From NCBI GenBank assembly GCA_020848695.1, contig JADLHT010000014.1, positions 62,001 through 126,000 on the forward strand: a DNA stretch of 64,000 nucleotides, written 5' to 3'. The translations under genes were made by a program, and so were the position numbers. The DNA comes from Saprospiraceae bacterium. GTDB lineage: Bacteria > Bacteroidota > Bacteroidia > Chitinophagales > Saprospiraceae. The notes under the pieces were generated by a model. It saw nothing but the letters and a program-made list of their open reading frames with translations. It ran no database searches and was not told the DNA's origin. How positions within the stretch are numbered: position 1 is the stretch's first letter; the number at the start of each line of letters is the position of its first letter. This document shows, piece by piece, positions 8,493 to 18,400 of this stretch.

Positions 8493-9191
8493 ATGAATAA
8501 GCCTGAGAATAATTCTATTAAGAATTGGGCGGAAGATGATCGTCCTAGAGAGAAGCTAGCCTTAAAAGGCAAAGACATCTTGAGTAATTCTGAACTATTA
8601 GCCATAATTATTGGTTCAGGTTCCAAAAATAAATCAGCCCTCACACTTGCCCAGGAGATCCTTGAGTATTGTTATCATGATCTAGCGGAATTAAATCGAC
8701 TGGGACTTGAACAATTAAAAAAATTTAAAGGAATAGGCAATGCTAAAGCTATTCATATTCTTGCTGCTTTGGAATTGGGTAACAGAAGGATTTATACTGA
8801 AACAAAAAACAGAAAATCAAGCATTCGCTCAAGTGCGGATTCATACGAACATTTAAGGTATTACTTACAGGATGAATCCGTAGAAGAATCCTGTGTAATG
8901 TATCTCAATAGAGCGAATTATGTTTTGCATATTGGAAAAGTTAGCAAGGGTGGAATTTCCAATACTATAATTGATCCAAGGATGATATTTGCAAGGGCAC
9001 TCGAACTTAAAGCAACAGCTATTGTACTTGCACACAATCATCCATCCGGCAATTTAAATCCCAGTCAGGCAGATAAAGACCTGACTTTAAAAATTAAGCA
9101 AGCCGGAATCCATATGGATATTAACCTACTTGATCATTTAATTATTACCCAGAATAGTTATTTTAGTTTTGCTGATGAAGGATTGTTGTAG
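8493..9191 (+). CDS. radC: RadC family protein (JAB/MPN metalloprotein)
   Basis: The 232-residue protein has the RadC layout. An N-terminal helix-hairpin-helix-like part (DRPREKLALKGKDILSNSELLAIIIGSG, LKKFKGIGNAKAIHILAALELG) is followed by the JAB domain with EESCVMYLNRANYVLHIGKVSKGG, then AHNHPSGNLNPSQAD near residue 180 (the His-x-His and Asp metal ligands) and LLDHLIIT...YFSFADEG. Despite the name, a direct role in recombination repair is not established for this family. It is 30 nt downstream of the PLP enzyme gene and could be co-transcribed with it. Confidence 0.95.
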   Translation: MNKPENNSIKNWAEDDRPREKLALKGKDILSNSELLAIIIGSGSKNKSALTLAQEILEYCYHDLAELNRLGLEQLKKFKGIGNAKAIHILAALELGNRRIYTETKNRKSSIRSSADSYEHLRYYLQDESVEESCVMYLNRANYVLHIGKVSKGGISNTIIDPRMIFARALELKATAIVLAHNHPSGNLNPSQADKDLTLKIKQAGIHMDINLLDHLIITQNSYFSFADEGLL

Positions 9192-9240
9192 TTGAGGGAC
9201 AACAACCTTATTCAATTTAGATTGTCTTTCTCTACGTTCA

Positions 9241-10998
9241 ATGACTACTGCACACAAAACATCAAGCTTTCAGCTGATTAGAAGGCTATTGAATTTTGCC
9301 AGACCGTATTGGTCCGGTATTTTATTGGCTGCAGTTATGGCTATTATTATGGCTCCATTATCTGCACTTTTGCCTTATCTCACTCATATTATTGTAGATG
9401 ACTATATTATGAAGTCAGATCTCAAAGGTCTTCAGCTGATGTCAATTTATTTTATAATCATTCTGGTTCTGTCCACAGTTATAAAGTATTACTTCACTAT
9501 TCTGACCAACTGGATCGGACAATCAGTCATTAAAGACCTTCGTGTTAAAGTTTTTAAAACGATACTGTCCTTTCGTTTGTCTTATTTTGATAAAACAGCC
9601 GTTGGAACTAATACGACCAGAACCATTAATGATCTGGAATCCATCAACATTGTATTTTCTGAAGGATTGATTACTATAGTTGCTGATATTTTGTCCCTGG
9701 TAATGGTATTGATTGCGATGTTTTATACCAGCGTTAAACTAACCTTTATCTCATTAGTTAGCTTTCCACTATTAGTATTGGCTTCCTATATATTTAAAGA
9801 AAAAGTCAAAGATTCTTTTCAAAGGGTTAGAAATGAGGTGGCAAGGATGAATGCCTTTTTACAAGAGCATATTTCAGGGATGAAGCTTGTACAGATCTTT
9901 ACAGCTGAAAGAAAAACTGCCGAAAGATTTAAATCAATCAATAAAGAATATACACAAGCAAACTTAGATGGAATATTCTATTATGCTGTCTTTTTTCCGG
10001 TGGTAGAAATTATTTCAGCGGCTTCATTAGGGTTTATGATCTGGTGGGGCGCAAAGGGAGTCATATCACAAGATGTAACAATTGGACAGCTGGTTGCATT
10101 TCCGATGTTCTTAAACAGATTGTTTCAACCCGTAAGAATGCTGGCAGATAAGTTCAATACACTTCAAATGGGCCTGATCGCGTCACAAAGGGTATTTCAA
10201 TTGTTGGATGCAGAAGAAACTGAGCCGGTCAAAGGAAATTTGGTGGTTGAAAAATTGCGGGGAGATATCAAATTTAAAGAGGTAGATTTTGAATATAACA
10301 AGGGAGTGCCGGTATTGAAGAAACTGAGTTTCGAAGTAAAAGCAGGACAATCCCTTGCAATTGTTGGCAATACGGGTTCCGGTAAAACAAGTATTATAAG
10401 CACCTTAAGTTCACTTTATCCGATACAATCGGGAAAAATCGAAATTGATGGGATTAATATTGACCAATATGATTTAAGCTTTTTAAGAAGCAGAATGGGG
10501 ACAGTTTTACAAGACGTATTTCTCTTTTATGGTTCAATCTATGATAATATCAGCTTAAAGAATGATACAATTTCAAAATCTGAAATTATTGAAGCTTCGA
10601 AGGCAATAGGAGCCCATGATTTTATTATGAATTTGCCGGATGGTTATGAATATATCGTATCAGAGAGAGGAAATAATTTATCCATGGGACAAAGACAGCT
10701 GATTTCGTTTGTCAGAGCCTGGGTTTATAATCCGGACATTTTAATTTTAGATGAAGCAACCTCATCTATCGATACTCATACGGAACAAATTATACAAGCC
10801 GCAATCTCAAGATTAATAAAAGGAAGAACTTCTATAATAATTGCACATCGATTATCTACGGTAAGACAGGCTGATCAGATTCTTGTTTTGTCCAATGGAG
10901 AAATTAAAGAAAAAGGTACTCATGAAGAACTTTTGTCTCAAATTGATGGTTTATATTACCAATTGAATCAAGCTCAGATTCAACTTGCTGAGTTTTAA
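9241..10998 (+). CDS. ABC exporter, fused permease/ATPase (MsbA/MdlB-like)
   Basis: This is a 585-residue half-transporter. Residues 1-310 form a type IV exporter membrane domain with about six transmembrane segments (e.g. GILLAAVMAIIMAPLSALLPYL and ITIVADILSLVMVLIAMF). The nucleotide-binding domain follows, with Walker A GNTGSGKT near residue 376, Q-loop VLQDVFLF, signature LSMGQRQ near 480, Walker B ILILDEAT near 500 and H-loop IIAHRLS near 535. Homodimers or heterodimers of this class export lipids, drugs or peptides; the substrate cannot be told. No second half-transporter is adjacent, so it probably acts as a homodimer. It starts at ATG 49 nt after radC. Confidence 0.9.
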   Translation: MTTAHKTSSFQLIRRLLNFARPYWSGILLAAVMAIIMAPLSALLPYLTHIIVDDYIMKSDLKGLQLMSIYFIIILVLSTVIKYYFTILTNWIGQSVIKDLRVKVFKTILSFRLSYFDKTAVGTNTTRTINDLESINIVFSEGLITIVADILSLVMVLIAMFYTSVKLTFISLVSFPLLVLASYIFKEKVKDSFQRVRNEVARMNAFLQEHISGMKLVQIFTAERKTAERFKSINKEYTQANLDGIFYYAVFFPVVEIISAASLGFMIWWGAKGVISQDVTIGQLVAFPMFLNRLFQPVRMLADKFNTLQMGLIASQRVFQLLDAEETEPVKGNLVVEKLRGDIKFKEVDFEYNKGVPVLKKLSFEVKAGQSLAIVGNTGSGKTSIISTLSSLYPIQSGKIEIDGINIDQYDLSFLRSRMGTVLQDVFLFYGSIYDNISLKNDTISKSEIIEASKAIGAHDFIMNLPDGYEYIVSERGNNLSMGQRQLISFVRAWVYNPDILILDEATSSIDTHTEQIIQAAISRLIKGRTSIIIAHRLSTVRQADQILVLSNGEIKEKGTHEELLSQIDGLYYQLNQAQIQLAEF

Positions 10999-11052
10999 TC
11001 ATCCTTCAAACAATAAAAACAACTTTTTAGGAACAAATTAATATATTATTAA

Positions 11053-11084
11053 TTGTTTTAATACGAATCAATGTATTAACTTTG
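11053..11084 (+). promoter_or_regulatory. Bacteroidota-type promoter of small membrane protein operon
   Basis: TTG at 11053-11055 is followed after 21 nt by TAACTTTG (11077-11084), matching the -33/-7 consensus. It would start transcription near 11090 and drive the small membrane protein and the glycosyltransferase downstream. Its position argues against the TTG at 11082 as a start codon. Confidence 0.65.
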
Positions 11085-11144
11085 CCATTGAACATGTTGA
11101 AGAGTCGAATATATAATTATGGGTCACAGGGAAGTCTTAGTATG

Positions 11145-11582
11145 AGAATTCTTGGTTCGTTCATTTTTATAATAATCATTGCAGTGTGTTTATATCTTTT
11201 TTATCAGATATATAAGTTTCTTTTTTACCTTTCTCCACTTTTTATAATCGTAGCTTTAATAATAAATTCCAGAATTGTGGTCAATCATGTCAGAATGATC
11301 GGTCAGTCATTTAAGCAGAATTTTTTGGCGGGTCTGCTCGAACTTTGTCTTCAGATTATTGGACTTCCGGTAGTAAGTATTGGACTGGTAATCAAAACTT
11401 GGGCATTCAAAAAATTTGGGCAATTCAAAGAAGATTTAAAATCCCATTCAGTTAATACGGAAGGAACCTTTACACAGTATGAAGATCTAACAGAGACTAA
11501 GACAGAACATAAGGCGGATGAACCACATGAAAGAGAAAAGCAATTAAAGGTCTCACACAGCTATGATGATCTTTTTGAATAA
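11145..11582 (+). CDS. Small membrane protein, DUF4834-like
   Basis: This is a 145-residue protein opening with two closely spaced hydrophobic segments (ILGSFIFIIIIAVCLYLFYQIYKFLFYL and SPLFIIVALII). A loop and a cytoplasmic-looking acidic and polar tail follow (EDLTETKTEHKADEPHEREKQ). This resembles the DUF4834 class of Bacteroidota, though I cannot confirm it without a search. The ATG at 11145 is preferred because it has an AGGGAAG element just upstream and a promoter ends at 11084. An ATG at 11094 would leave almost no leader, and the TTG at 11082 lies inside the -7 box. It probably forms an operon with the glycosyltransferase that starts 6 nt after its stop. Confidence 0.65.
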   Translation, partial: RILGSFIFIIIIAVCLYLFYQIYKFLFYLSPLFIIVALIINSRIVVNHVRMIGQSFKQNFLAGLLELCLQIIGLPVVSIGLVIKTWAFKKFGQFKEDLKSHSVNTEGTFTQYEDLTETKTEHKADEPHEREKQLKVSHSYDDLFE

Positions 11583-11588
11583 TTTGCT

Positions 11589-12731
11589 TTGATCCTGTTT
11601 TCTTATTTCTGCTTATTCGTATTTTTACTCTATGGATGTTTATTACTTCTCCTGATTTTCCACTGGCAAAAAATTAAATCTTTTAAAGTTAATTTGGATT
11701 ATTCAGTTTCAACATTTGTAAGTATTATAATTCCTGTAAGAAATGAAGCCAATAACATCAAGGCTTGTATTGAAAGTTTATTAAAGCAGAATTATCCTTC
11801 TCAGCTCTTCGAAATTATAGTAGTTGATGATCAATCCTATGATGAAACACCGGATATCCTGATTGAGATTGAAGACCCTAAATTGAAACTTATGAGACTT
11901 GGGGTTGAAGGAATGACAACTATTAAAGGGTCTAAGAAAAAAGCTATTTCTTATGGAGTTAATCACGCCAGAGGGAAGCTGATTGTTACAACAGATGGTG
12001 ATTGTGTACTTCCATCATTGTGGATAAGGTCTATTGCACAATATTATGAACAGTATAATCCAAAACTGATTGTGGGACCTGTTACGGTTCATAATAACAA
12101 AGGATTAATGCATGCGTTTGAAAGTCTGGATCTGATGTCGGGTTTTCTTGTAAATAGTGCTGGAATTTCATCCGGAATAAATTATTTGTGTAGTGGTGCA
12201 AATCTGGCGTATGAGAAAGAAATATTTTTAAAATTGAATCCCTATGAAAGTAACATGCACATATATTCAGGCGATGACGTGTTTCTGATAAAAAAATTTC
12301 AAAAAGTATTTCGAAGTGAAATTCATTCTCTAAAATGCTATGATTCTATTTGTAAGACTAAGGGTGTAAGATCCTGGAGGGAGTTGATGGAACAGAGAAT
12401 TAGATGGGCATCAAAAATGAAGCTTACCGGAAGCATTTCGGCTATGTTTTTAGCAACTACGGTTTGGCTGCAAAAAATTTGTCCATGGATTCTGTTAGGT
12501 ATTTCAGTTCTTTCTGGATTTCAAAAAGGAATTTTTTTATTCGGTGGCATTCTATTGTTGCAATATTTAATAGACTTTATTGTACTTTATAAAGCTTCAG
12601 GTTTTTTCAGAGAGAGGAAGCTTCTGTCTTTCTTCCTGCCATTAGAGATATTACATACAAAGTATTATTTTCTATTAGGGATTTTGTCCTGGTTACCTAT
12701 TCCCTTATATTGGAAAGACAGAAAGATTTAA
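11589..12731 (+). CDS. Membrane glycosyltransferase family 2, processive type
   Basis: This is a 380-residue GT2 enzyme with an N-terminal transmembrane helix and about three C-terminal ones. Catalytic motifs of the poly-sugar synthase type are present: SIIIPVRNEANNI for nucleotide binding, IVVDDQSYDET, TTDGDC (DxD, metal and UDP-sugar), GDDV (catalytic Asp) and QRIRW (the QxxRW acceptor motif). It therefore adds sugars at the cytoplasmic face to a lipid or growing polysaccharide. The start must be the TTG at 11589: the frame has a stop at 11580 and the first internal ATG is about 100 codons in, past the nucleotide-binding strand. It lies 6 nt after the upstream gene, suggesting translational coupling. 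Confidence 0.85.
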   Translation: MILFSYFCLFVFLLYGCLLLLLIFHWQKIKSFKVNLDYSVSTFVSIIIPVRNEANNIKACIESLLKQNYPSQLFEIIVVDDQSYDETPDILIEIEDPKLKLMRLGVEGMTTIKGSKKKAISYGVNHARGKLIVTTDGDCVLPSLWIRSIAQYYEQYNPKLIVGPVTVHNNKGLMHAFESLDLMSGFLVNSAGISSGINYLCSGANLAYEKEIFLKLNPYESNMHIYSGDDVFLIKKFQKVFRSEIHSLKCYDSICKTKGVRSWRELMEQRIRWASKMKLTGSISAMFLATTVWLQKICPWILLGISVLSGFQKGIFLFGGILLLQYLIDFIVLYKASGFFRERKLLSFFLPLEILHTKYYFLLGILSWLPIPLYWKDRKI

Positions 12732-12734
12732 TAA

Positions 12735-12770
12735 TTTGGGAAAATAGATCTAGCAAAAGCTATTTCCAAA
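12735..12770. terminator. Hairpin between convergent genes
   Basis: TTTGGGAAAATAG (12735-12747) and CTATTTCCAAA (12760-12770) form an imperfect inverted repeat between the convergent glycosyltransferase and lipoprotein genes. It probably serves as a bidirectional terminator. The stem is interrupted, so confidence is moderate. Confidence 0.4.
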
Positions 12771-12790
12771 ACTTCCGGATATGAAGAGGA

Positions 12791-13768
12791 TCAGTTAAAA
12801 CTAAGCTTTTCAATTTCAAAAGAGAGTTTTTTTAAATCTTGTTTCATAAGTGAGACATAGGATTCAGTTTGATCCAGCATTTCAGCTCTGTTTTTTAGCT
12901 GATCAGCACTATATTTTCCTCCTTCCCCAAATAGTAGATCATACATTTTGTTTTTCGATTTATCATTTCCTTTGGATACCTGACCGAAAATAAGCCATTT
13001 ATCAACCAATAATTTTGCAAGAGATTTCTCATTTTTTTTCGGGTTCTCATAATTTAAATAGTACCATATCGATGGTGGAAAATATCTGGATACCGCTGAA
13101 TTTGTCCAGATGTCGGAAAGTGCATTTACCGGATGTCTGAATTCTATTTTCTTCTTGTTGAGCAAAATTGCTACACCCAGAGTTGCTTCAATAAGACTTA
13201 CTCCAATTGTGAACTCGCTGGCAAGATTGTTATTTGAACTGTTATTTGAGATGAATTCTGCGGCAATCGCACCGGAAGCACCAATGATTATAGATCCAAT
13301 AATTAAGTTGTTTTCGGTCTTGCTTTCTTTATCCTTTAAATAGTTTGCAAATTGACTGGCTCTTTCTTCTTCACAATCAAGCTCACTTGAAATTGCTGAA
13401 ACTTCAAGGGAGGCAACATTAATTTTAAAGTTAATTTGTTGCATCATTTCGATTAAATTTATTTTAGTTTCTGTAGTCGGATGCATCCGGTAAAAGCTCA
13501 TAAAATTGTAGTATTTAGTTAATAAATCTAATATACCAATTGCATTGGCAATATTAAGCGAGGACATTGAAAGTCGATTGGTTAGACTTGAATCAAGATA
13601 TAGGTTATGAATTGACTTCGGTAAATGGTCTTCTGTATATTTTTCGACTATTTGTTTGTTACAATAGCTTTTGTCAAGAAAAATGGCTTTCTGGGATTCC
13701 TTAATACCAGCACAAGAATTCAGAATAATACAGCTAAGTATAACAATCCAAAATTTATTTTTATCCAT
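12791..13768 (-). CDS. Putative lipoprotein, hypothetical
   Basis: This is a 325-residue protein. Starting at the ATG at 13768 gives a lipoprotein signal (MDKNKFWIVILSCIILNSCAG) with the lipidated Cys in ILNSC; the longer frame from 13831 would bury this signal, so I reject it. The body is helical, with a Glu/Lys-rich region, two central hydrophobic glycine-containing segments (IIGSIIIGASGAIAAEFI and FTIGVSLIEATLGVAILL) and a C-terminal coiled-coil-like end (YVSLMKQDLKKLSFEIEKLSF). I do not recognise the family. The two hydrophobic segments could form a hairpin in a membrane. Confidence 0.7.
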   Translation of the reverse strand: MDKNKFWIVILSCIILNSCAGIKESQKAIFLDKSYCNKQIVEKYTEDHLPKSIHNLYLDSSLTNRLSMSSLNIANAIGILDLLTKYYNFMSFYRMHPTTETKINLIEMMQQINFKINVASLEVSAISSELDCEEERASQFANYLKDKESKTENNLIIGSIIIGASGAIAAEFISNNSSNNNLASEFTIGVSLIEATLGVAILLNKKKIEFRHPVNALSDIWTNSAVSRYFPPSIWYYLNYENPKKNEKSLAKLLVDKWLIFGQVSKGNDKSKNKMYDLLFGEGGKYSADQLKNRAEMLDQTESYVSLMKQDLKKLSFEIEKLSFN

Positions 13769-14175
13769 ATGAATTAATAAAAAGTATGTTGACATTTTAC
13801 TTAAATAGTTTGTTGAATTCAATGTATTCAATTTAAATAATTATGCAATTATAATCAAACCAGTTTTGATACTGAATCAGGTATCACTATAAGTGACAAA
13901 GCTCAAATATACTGAACTCTGAAATGATCAGAAATGCCAATGATAAATTTTTATATTACATGGATTTAAATGAATATGTAAGTACAATTCATTAATTCAG
14001 TTAAATAGTTCAAAGGTTTAGATTAATAAAATGTTCCGATACCAACAAATTAATATTTTATCACTAAAACAGCTTAATTTAACTTTGATTAAGTTTATTG
14101 AAAAAATAGTGATTTTTTATTTTAAGTTTGATGAATCATTGTCCAATAAATAAGGGTACAAATATTTTTAAGCTC
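13769..14175. other. Intergenic gap, no gene seen
   Basis: About 400 AT-rich bases lie between two minus-strand genes. I find no credible frame or RNA gene. It should contain the promoter of the lipoprotein gene, but no box matches the consensus well. The efflux adaptor gene ends at 14176 without an obvious T-rich hairpin. Confidence 0.55.
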
Positions 14176-15480
14176 TTAATGTTCATGAGCTTCTCCTTGA
14201 TTGGTCATTTTGGCCAATAAGAAAAATGCTCCGTTAACAACAATCTTACTGCCTTTAGGAATTTCTTTGAGCAAGGTTATTTCTGAATATCCAATATCTG
14301 TAGTTCCTTTTTTTATAGGTATGATTTCATAAGTTATTGTTTCTACTTGAAGTAAATTAGAATCTGGTTCATGACTATGTGGATGATCATGATTATGATC
14401 ATCATGATTGTGTCCATGATCCTCTGCTATCAGTTTTGAATCGTTCTTGTTGTTAGATAAAGTATCTTCTGATTTTTTATCTGATTCTATAAAAATAAAA
14501 TCCTGACCTTGATAACTAACAATAGAATTTGTAGGAACGGCATCCAGTAAAGCATTCTCCAGGCTAACCAGTGCAGTAATACTCATTCCATCAATGAGAC
14601 CTTGTTTATCACCTTTGACCAATGCATGAATAGCAATGGCTTTAGTGTTTGGTTCAAAGGTATTGCTTATCGCATAAACATCAGCGTCGTATTCTTTTCC
14701 TGGGTTATTGGTTAGAGTAAAATGAATAGTTTGACCAATCTTCAATTTTCCTAAGTCTTTTTCATAGACGTATAAATCAAGATGTAATTGGCTGTTATCA
14801 ACAATTTCAGCAATTGGATTATTAGCATCTACATAACTTCCAATGTTAATCATTACACTACTAATTGATCCTTTAATAGGGCTTGTGATAGGAATACTGC
14901 TCTGAATGTTGTCGGCATTAAGAGACTGAGTATTAATCCCAATTAATTCTAATTGTTTTTGCAAACTTGATTTCTTCACCAATAGAGATTCATATTCTGT
15001 TTGTGCCAGTTGAAATGCTTTCATAGATGATGCATTTCCTTCCTTCAGTGTCATCTGTCTTTCATATTCAATTTTTGCAAATTCAACTTTTGTTTTTGTA
15101 CTTAAAAATTCTTCCTGCATAGTAATAAAGGTACTATTGACAATAATGGCTACCGTCTGACCTTTATTTACATAAGTGCCTGTTTGTACTAAAATGTTTT
15201 TTATAGTACCGCCAAGTGCTGAGGTAACATTAGCTTTATTTTGATTGGGTACTTTTAATATTCCGTTGGCTTTTAAAGATGAAGTCAGTTGTTTCTTCTC
15301 GATCAATCCAAGTTCTATATTGATTGATTTGATTTGGTCTGTAGTAAGCGATACATTACTTAATTCTTTGTGTTCTGAATGGTGATCTTCAGAACCATGA
15401 GATTCTATATTATTCTTCTTTGAGCAATATGAGAATATAATACTTATTAGAATTGATATTTTGAATATATACTTTTTCAT
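14176..15480 (-). CDS. Efflux RND periplasmic adaptor, CzcB/CusB type, His-rich
   Basis: This is a 434-residue membrane-fusion lipoprotein (IISIIFSYCSKKN lipobox). It has the usual hairpin order: barrel-sandwich half GILKVPNQNKANVTSALGGTIKNILVQTG, a coiled-coil (FLSTKTKVEFAKIEYERQMTLKEG to LQKQLELIGI), the second barrel half SPIKGSISSVMINIGSYVDAN, and a beta-barrel domain. Two His-rich stretches suggest metal handling: SHGSEDHHSEHKE just after the lipid anchor and about 11 His in some 20 residues near position 360 (HGHNHDDHNHDHPHSH). It links the inner-membrane pump to the outer-membrane channel. The gene ends the operon, 11 nt after the pump-channel fusion. Confidence 0.88.
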   Translation of the reverse strand: MKKYIFKISILISIIFSYCSKKNNIESHGSEDHHSEHKELSNVSLTTDQIKSINIELGLIEKKQLTSSLKANGILKVPNQNKANVTSALGGTIKNILVQTGTYVNKGQTVAIIVNSTFITMQEEFLSTKTKVEFAKIEYERQMTLKEGNASSMKAFQLAQTEYESLLVKKSSLQKQLELIGINTQSLNADNIQSSIPITSPIKGSISSVMINIGSYVDANNPIAEIVDNSQLHLDLYVYEKDLGKLKIGQTIHFTLTNNPGKEYDADVYAISNTFEPNTKAIAIHALVKGDKQGLIDGMSITALVSLENALLDAVPTNSIVSYQGQDFIFIESDKKSEDTLSNNKNDSKLIAEDHGHNHDDHNHDHPHSHEPDSNLLQVETITYEIIPIKKGTTDIGYSEITLLKEIPKGSKIVVNGAFFLLAKMTNQGEAHEH

Positions 15481-15491
15481 TTTTTCATTTT

Positions 15492-18400
15492 TTATTTGCC
15501 AATTATGTAATTAATATTAATTACAGATTGATTTACTTTATGAATGCTTTCGAGATAATTTATTTTAATCAATGATGCATTTTGTAAAGCAACTGCGTAT
15601 TCGAGATAATTTACTTCTCCGCTATTAAAGGATATAGTGGCGGTATTGATGATGGACTCAGCATTAGGTAATGCTATTGATTTGTAATAGTTAAATTGCA
15701 GCAGATTCTGGTTATATTGTAATAAAGCATTTGAAAGTTGTGTTTGTAAAGTGCGCTCATTGTGTTCAGCTTCCTTCTGAATAGACTCTTTTTTCAATTG
15801 GAGTGATTTTAATTTGTGAGAACTACTATGATAAGTTAATGGTAGATTAATGCCGACATTGAATCCTGTAAATCGATGACTTTTGTTATAAAAAACTTCG
15901 GTTCCGTCAATATTCTGAAACCCAATAAGACTTTGATTCATATAACCGATTCTAATATCAGGAAGAGAAAGAGCTGCTTCTACTTGTCTGTTTAGTGAGG
16001 CAATGATGGCTTGTTGATACATGAGTCTCAACGAAGGGTTATCAGCAATGTAAGATGAATCGATTGTCATAGTTATGTAAATTGGTAAGTAGTTGTCGGA
16101 AGTTTGTATTCTTATGTTTTCGGATATATTTAAAATCGACATTAAGGAATGGTAGGTTGACAATATTTCAGTTTCATTTTGTGATACCATTAATAAAAGC
16201 TCGCCATATTTAGTTTCTGCAGTAGTTTTTTCTAATAGATTAGTGGCCCCGGATGTAAACCTCAGAGTAGCGGTTTTTACAAAATTTGAATAAATACTAT
16301 CTAGTCGAATTAACTCGGATTTTACCTCTTGTAAATATAGAATTTGATAGTAATACATTTTAACCAGCATTTTAACCTCATTGGTAATCGCTTCTTGTGA
16401 TAAATTTGATCGTTCTGTTTCAGACTGAAACAACTTTGATCTAGCAGCGTAATATTTGGGAAAAGGAATCGTTTGTTGGATATTTATTCCGTTATCACTA
16501 TGAATGCTGTTGAATTGTCCAATTTGAAAGTTGACATCTGTTTTTGGTAGTTCAAAAACAGATTTTTTAAGTGAAATCGAAGACTGTACATTGAGTTGAT
16601 GAGATTGTATTTGTAAATTGTTTTTTACTGCCAATTCTATGGCATCCGATAAATTAAGATATTTATACGGCTGTGACGAAGAATGAGTAGGAATTATTTG
16701 CAGAGAAAAAGTTAAAACAATTATTCCACATATACTCGTAAGGGCATTTCCTCTTTGCATAATATTTTTTCTTTTAGTAGTAAAAATCAAATAAAGTAAG
16801 GGTAATACAAACAAGGTTAGAAAAGTTGCACTAATCAATCCACCAATGACTACAGTAGCTAAAGGTCTTTGTACTTCAGCGCCTGCGCCTTGTGAAATGG
16901 CCATAGGTAAGAATCCAAGTGAAGCAACACTTGCAGTAAGCAAGACAGGTCTTAACCGGATTTTTGTACCTTCTTTTATACGTTGTATGAGATCAGACAT
17001 ACCTTCTTTTTCCAGCTGATTGAAAGTACTGATGAGAACAATTCCATTAAGAACGGCTACTCCGAATAAGGCAATAAAGCCAATTCCTGCACTGATACTA
17101 AACGGCATATCCCTAATAAGTAAAGCAAAAACACCACCAATCGCACTCATTGGAATTGCTGTATAGATCAGAGCAGCCTGTCTAACAGAATTAAAAGTAA
17201 AGAAAAGGAGAATGAAGATAAGCGCAAGTGCGATGGGTAACGCTATCATCAGACGTTCGGATGCTGCTTGCAAATTTTCAAAAGTGCCACCATAAGTATA
17301 ATAGTATCCTTCCGGAAGTTTAACTTGATCATTGAGTTGTCCTTCTATATCATGAACTACGCTTGCCACATCTCTATCTTTAATGTTAAACCCGATTACA
17401 ATCCTCCTTTTACCATCTTCACGACTGATCTGAGCCGGACCTAATTCCATTTTGATTTCGGCAACTTGCGATAATGGAATTTGATTGCCTCGGGGTGTTG
17501 GAATAAATAAATGTTCTATGTTATCAATGTCATTTCGATAAATACTATCTAGGCGAACGACCAAATCAAAGCGTCTTTCATTTTCAAAAACTACACCAGC
17601 CACACCACCAGCAAAAGCAGTGCTGACTATATGGTTAATTTCTTCGATATTCAAGCCATAATTTGCCAATTGTGTTCGATTGTATCGAATAACAATTTGA
17701 GGTAAGCCAATTACTCGCTCTACACTTGGCTCAGTGGTTCCATCGATGGTTTTAATTACGTTAGAAACTTTATTTGCGTAATTTAGTAATGTGTCTATAT
17801 TTTCTCCAAATATTTTTACGGCAACATCTTGTCTTATTCCGGTCATCAGTTCATTAAAACGCATTTGTATGGGTTGACTTTTTTCAAAGAAAACTCCCGG
17901 GATGACTTCGAGTTTTTGCATGATTTCATCTCCTAATTGGTCAAAGCTTATTTTTCTACGCCATTCATTCTTTGGTTTTGGAATAATCATCATGTCAGTT
18001 GCTTCAGGAGGCATAGGGTCAGTTGGAACTTCTGCACTTCCGGTCTTACCAATAACCATTTTAACTTCGTCAAATTCTTTAATGATTCTTGAAGCCTTCA
18101 TACTGGTTTCAAGACTTTGAGAGAGGGATGCACCTTGAGGAAGAATACAATGAAAAGCATAATCACCTTCTTGTAAGGTAGGAATAAACTCACCTCCTAG
18201 TCTTAAAAACAAGAAAATAGTTGTGACAAAAACCAATACCGTAGTTCCGACAATCCAATTTTTATAAAGAATTGCCTTATTTAATAGTGGCGAATATACT
18301 TTCTGGAAAAAAAGCATAACTCTATCACTAATGGTTTCTTTGTGTGAAATATTTTTTGGTAAGAAAGCCGCACACATCATCGGAATATAGGTCAGTGACA

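Noticed and set aside
11082..11144. TTG or first ATG start of the small membrane protein
   Set aside because: The TTG is inside a consensus -7 box and the ATG at 11094 would leave almost no leader; the ATG at 11145 has a purine-rich site upstream.
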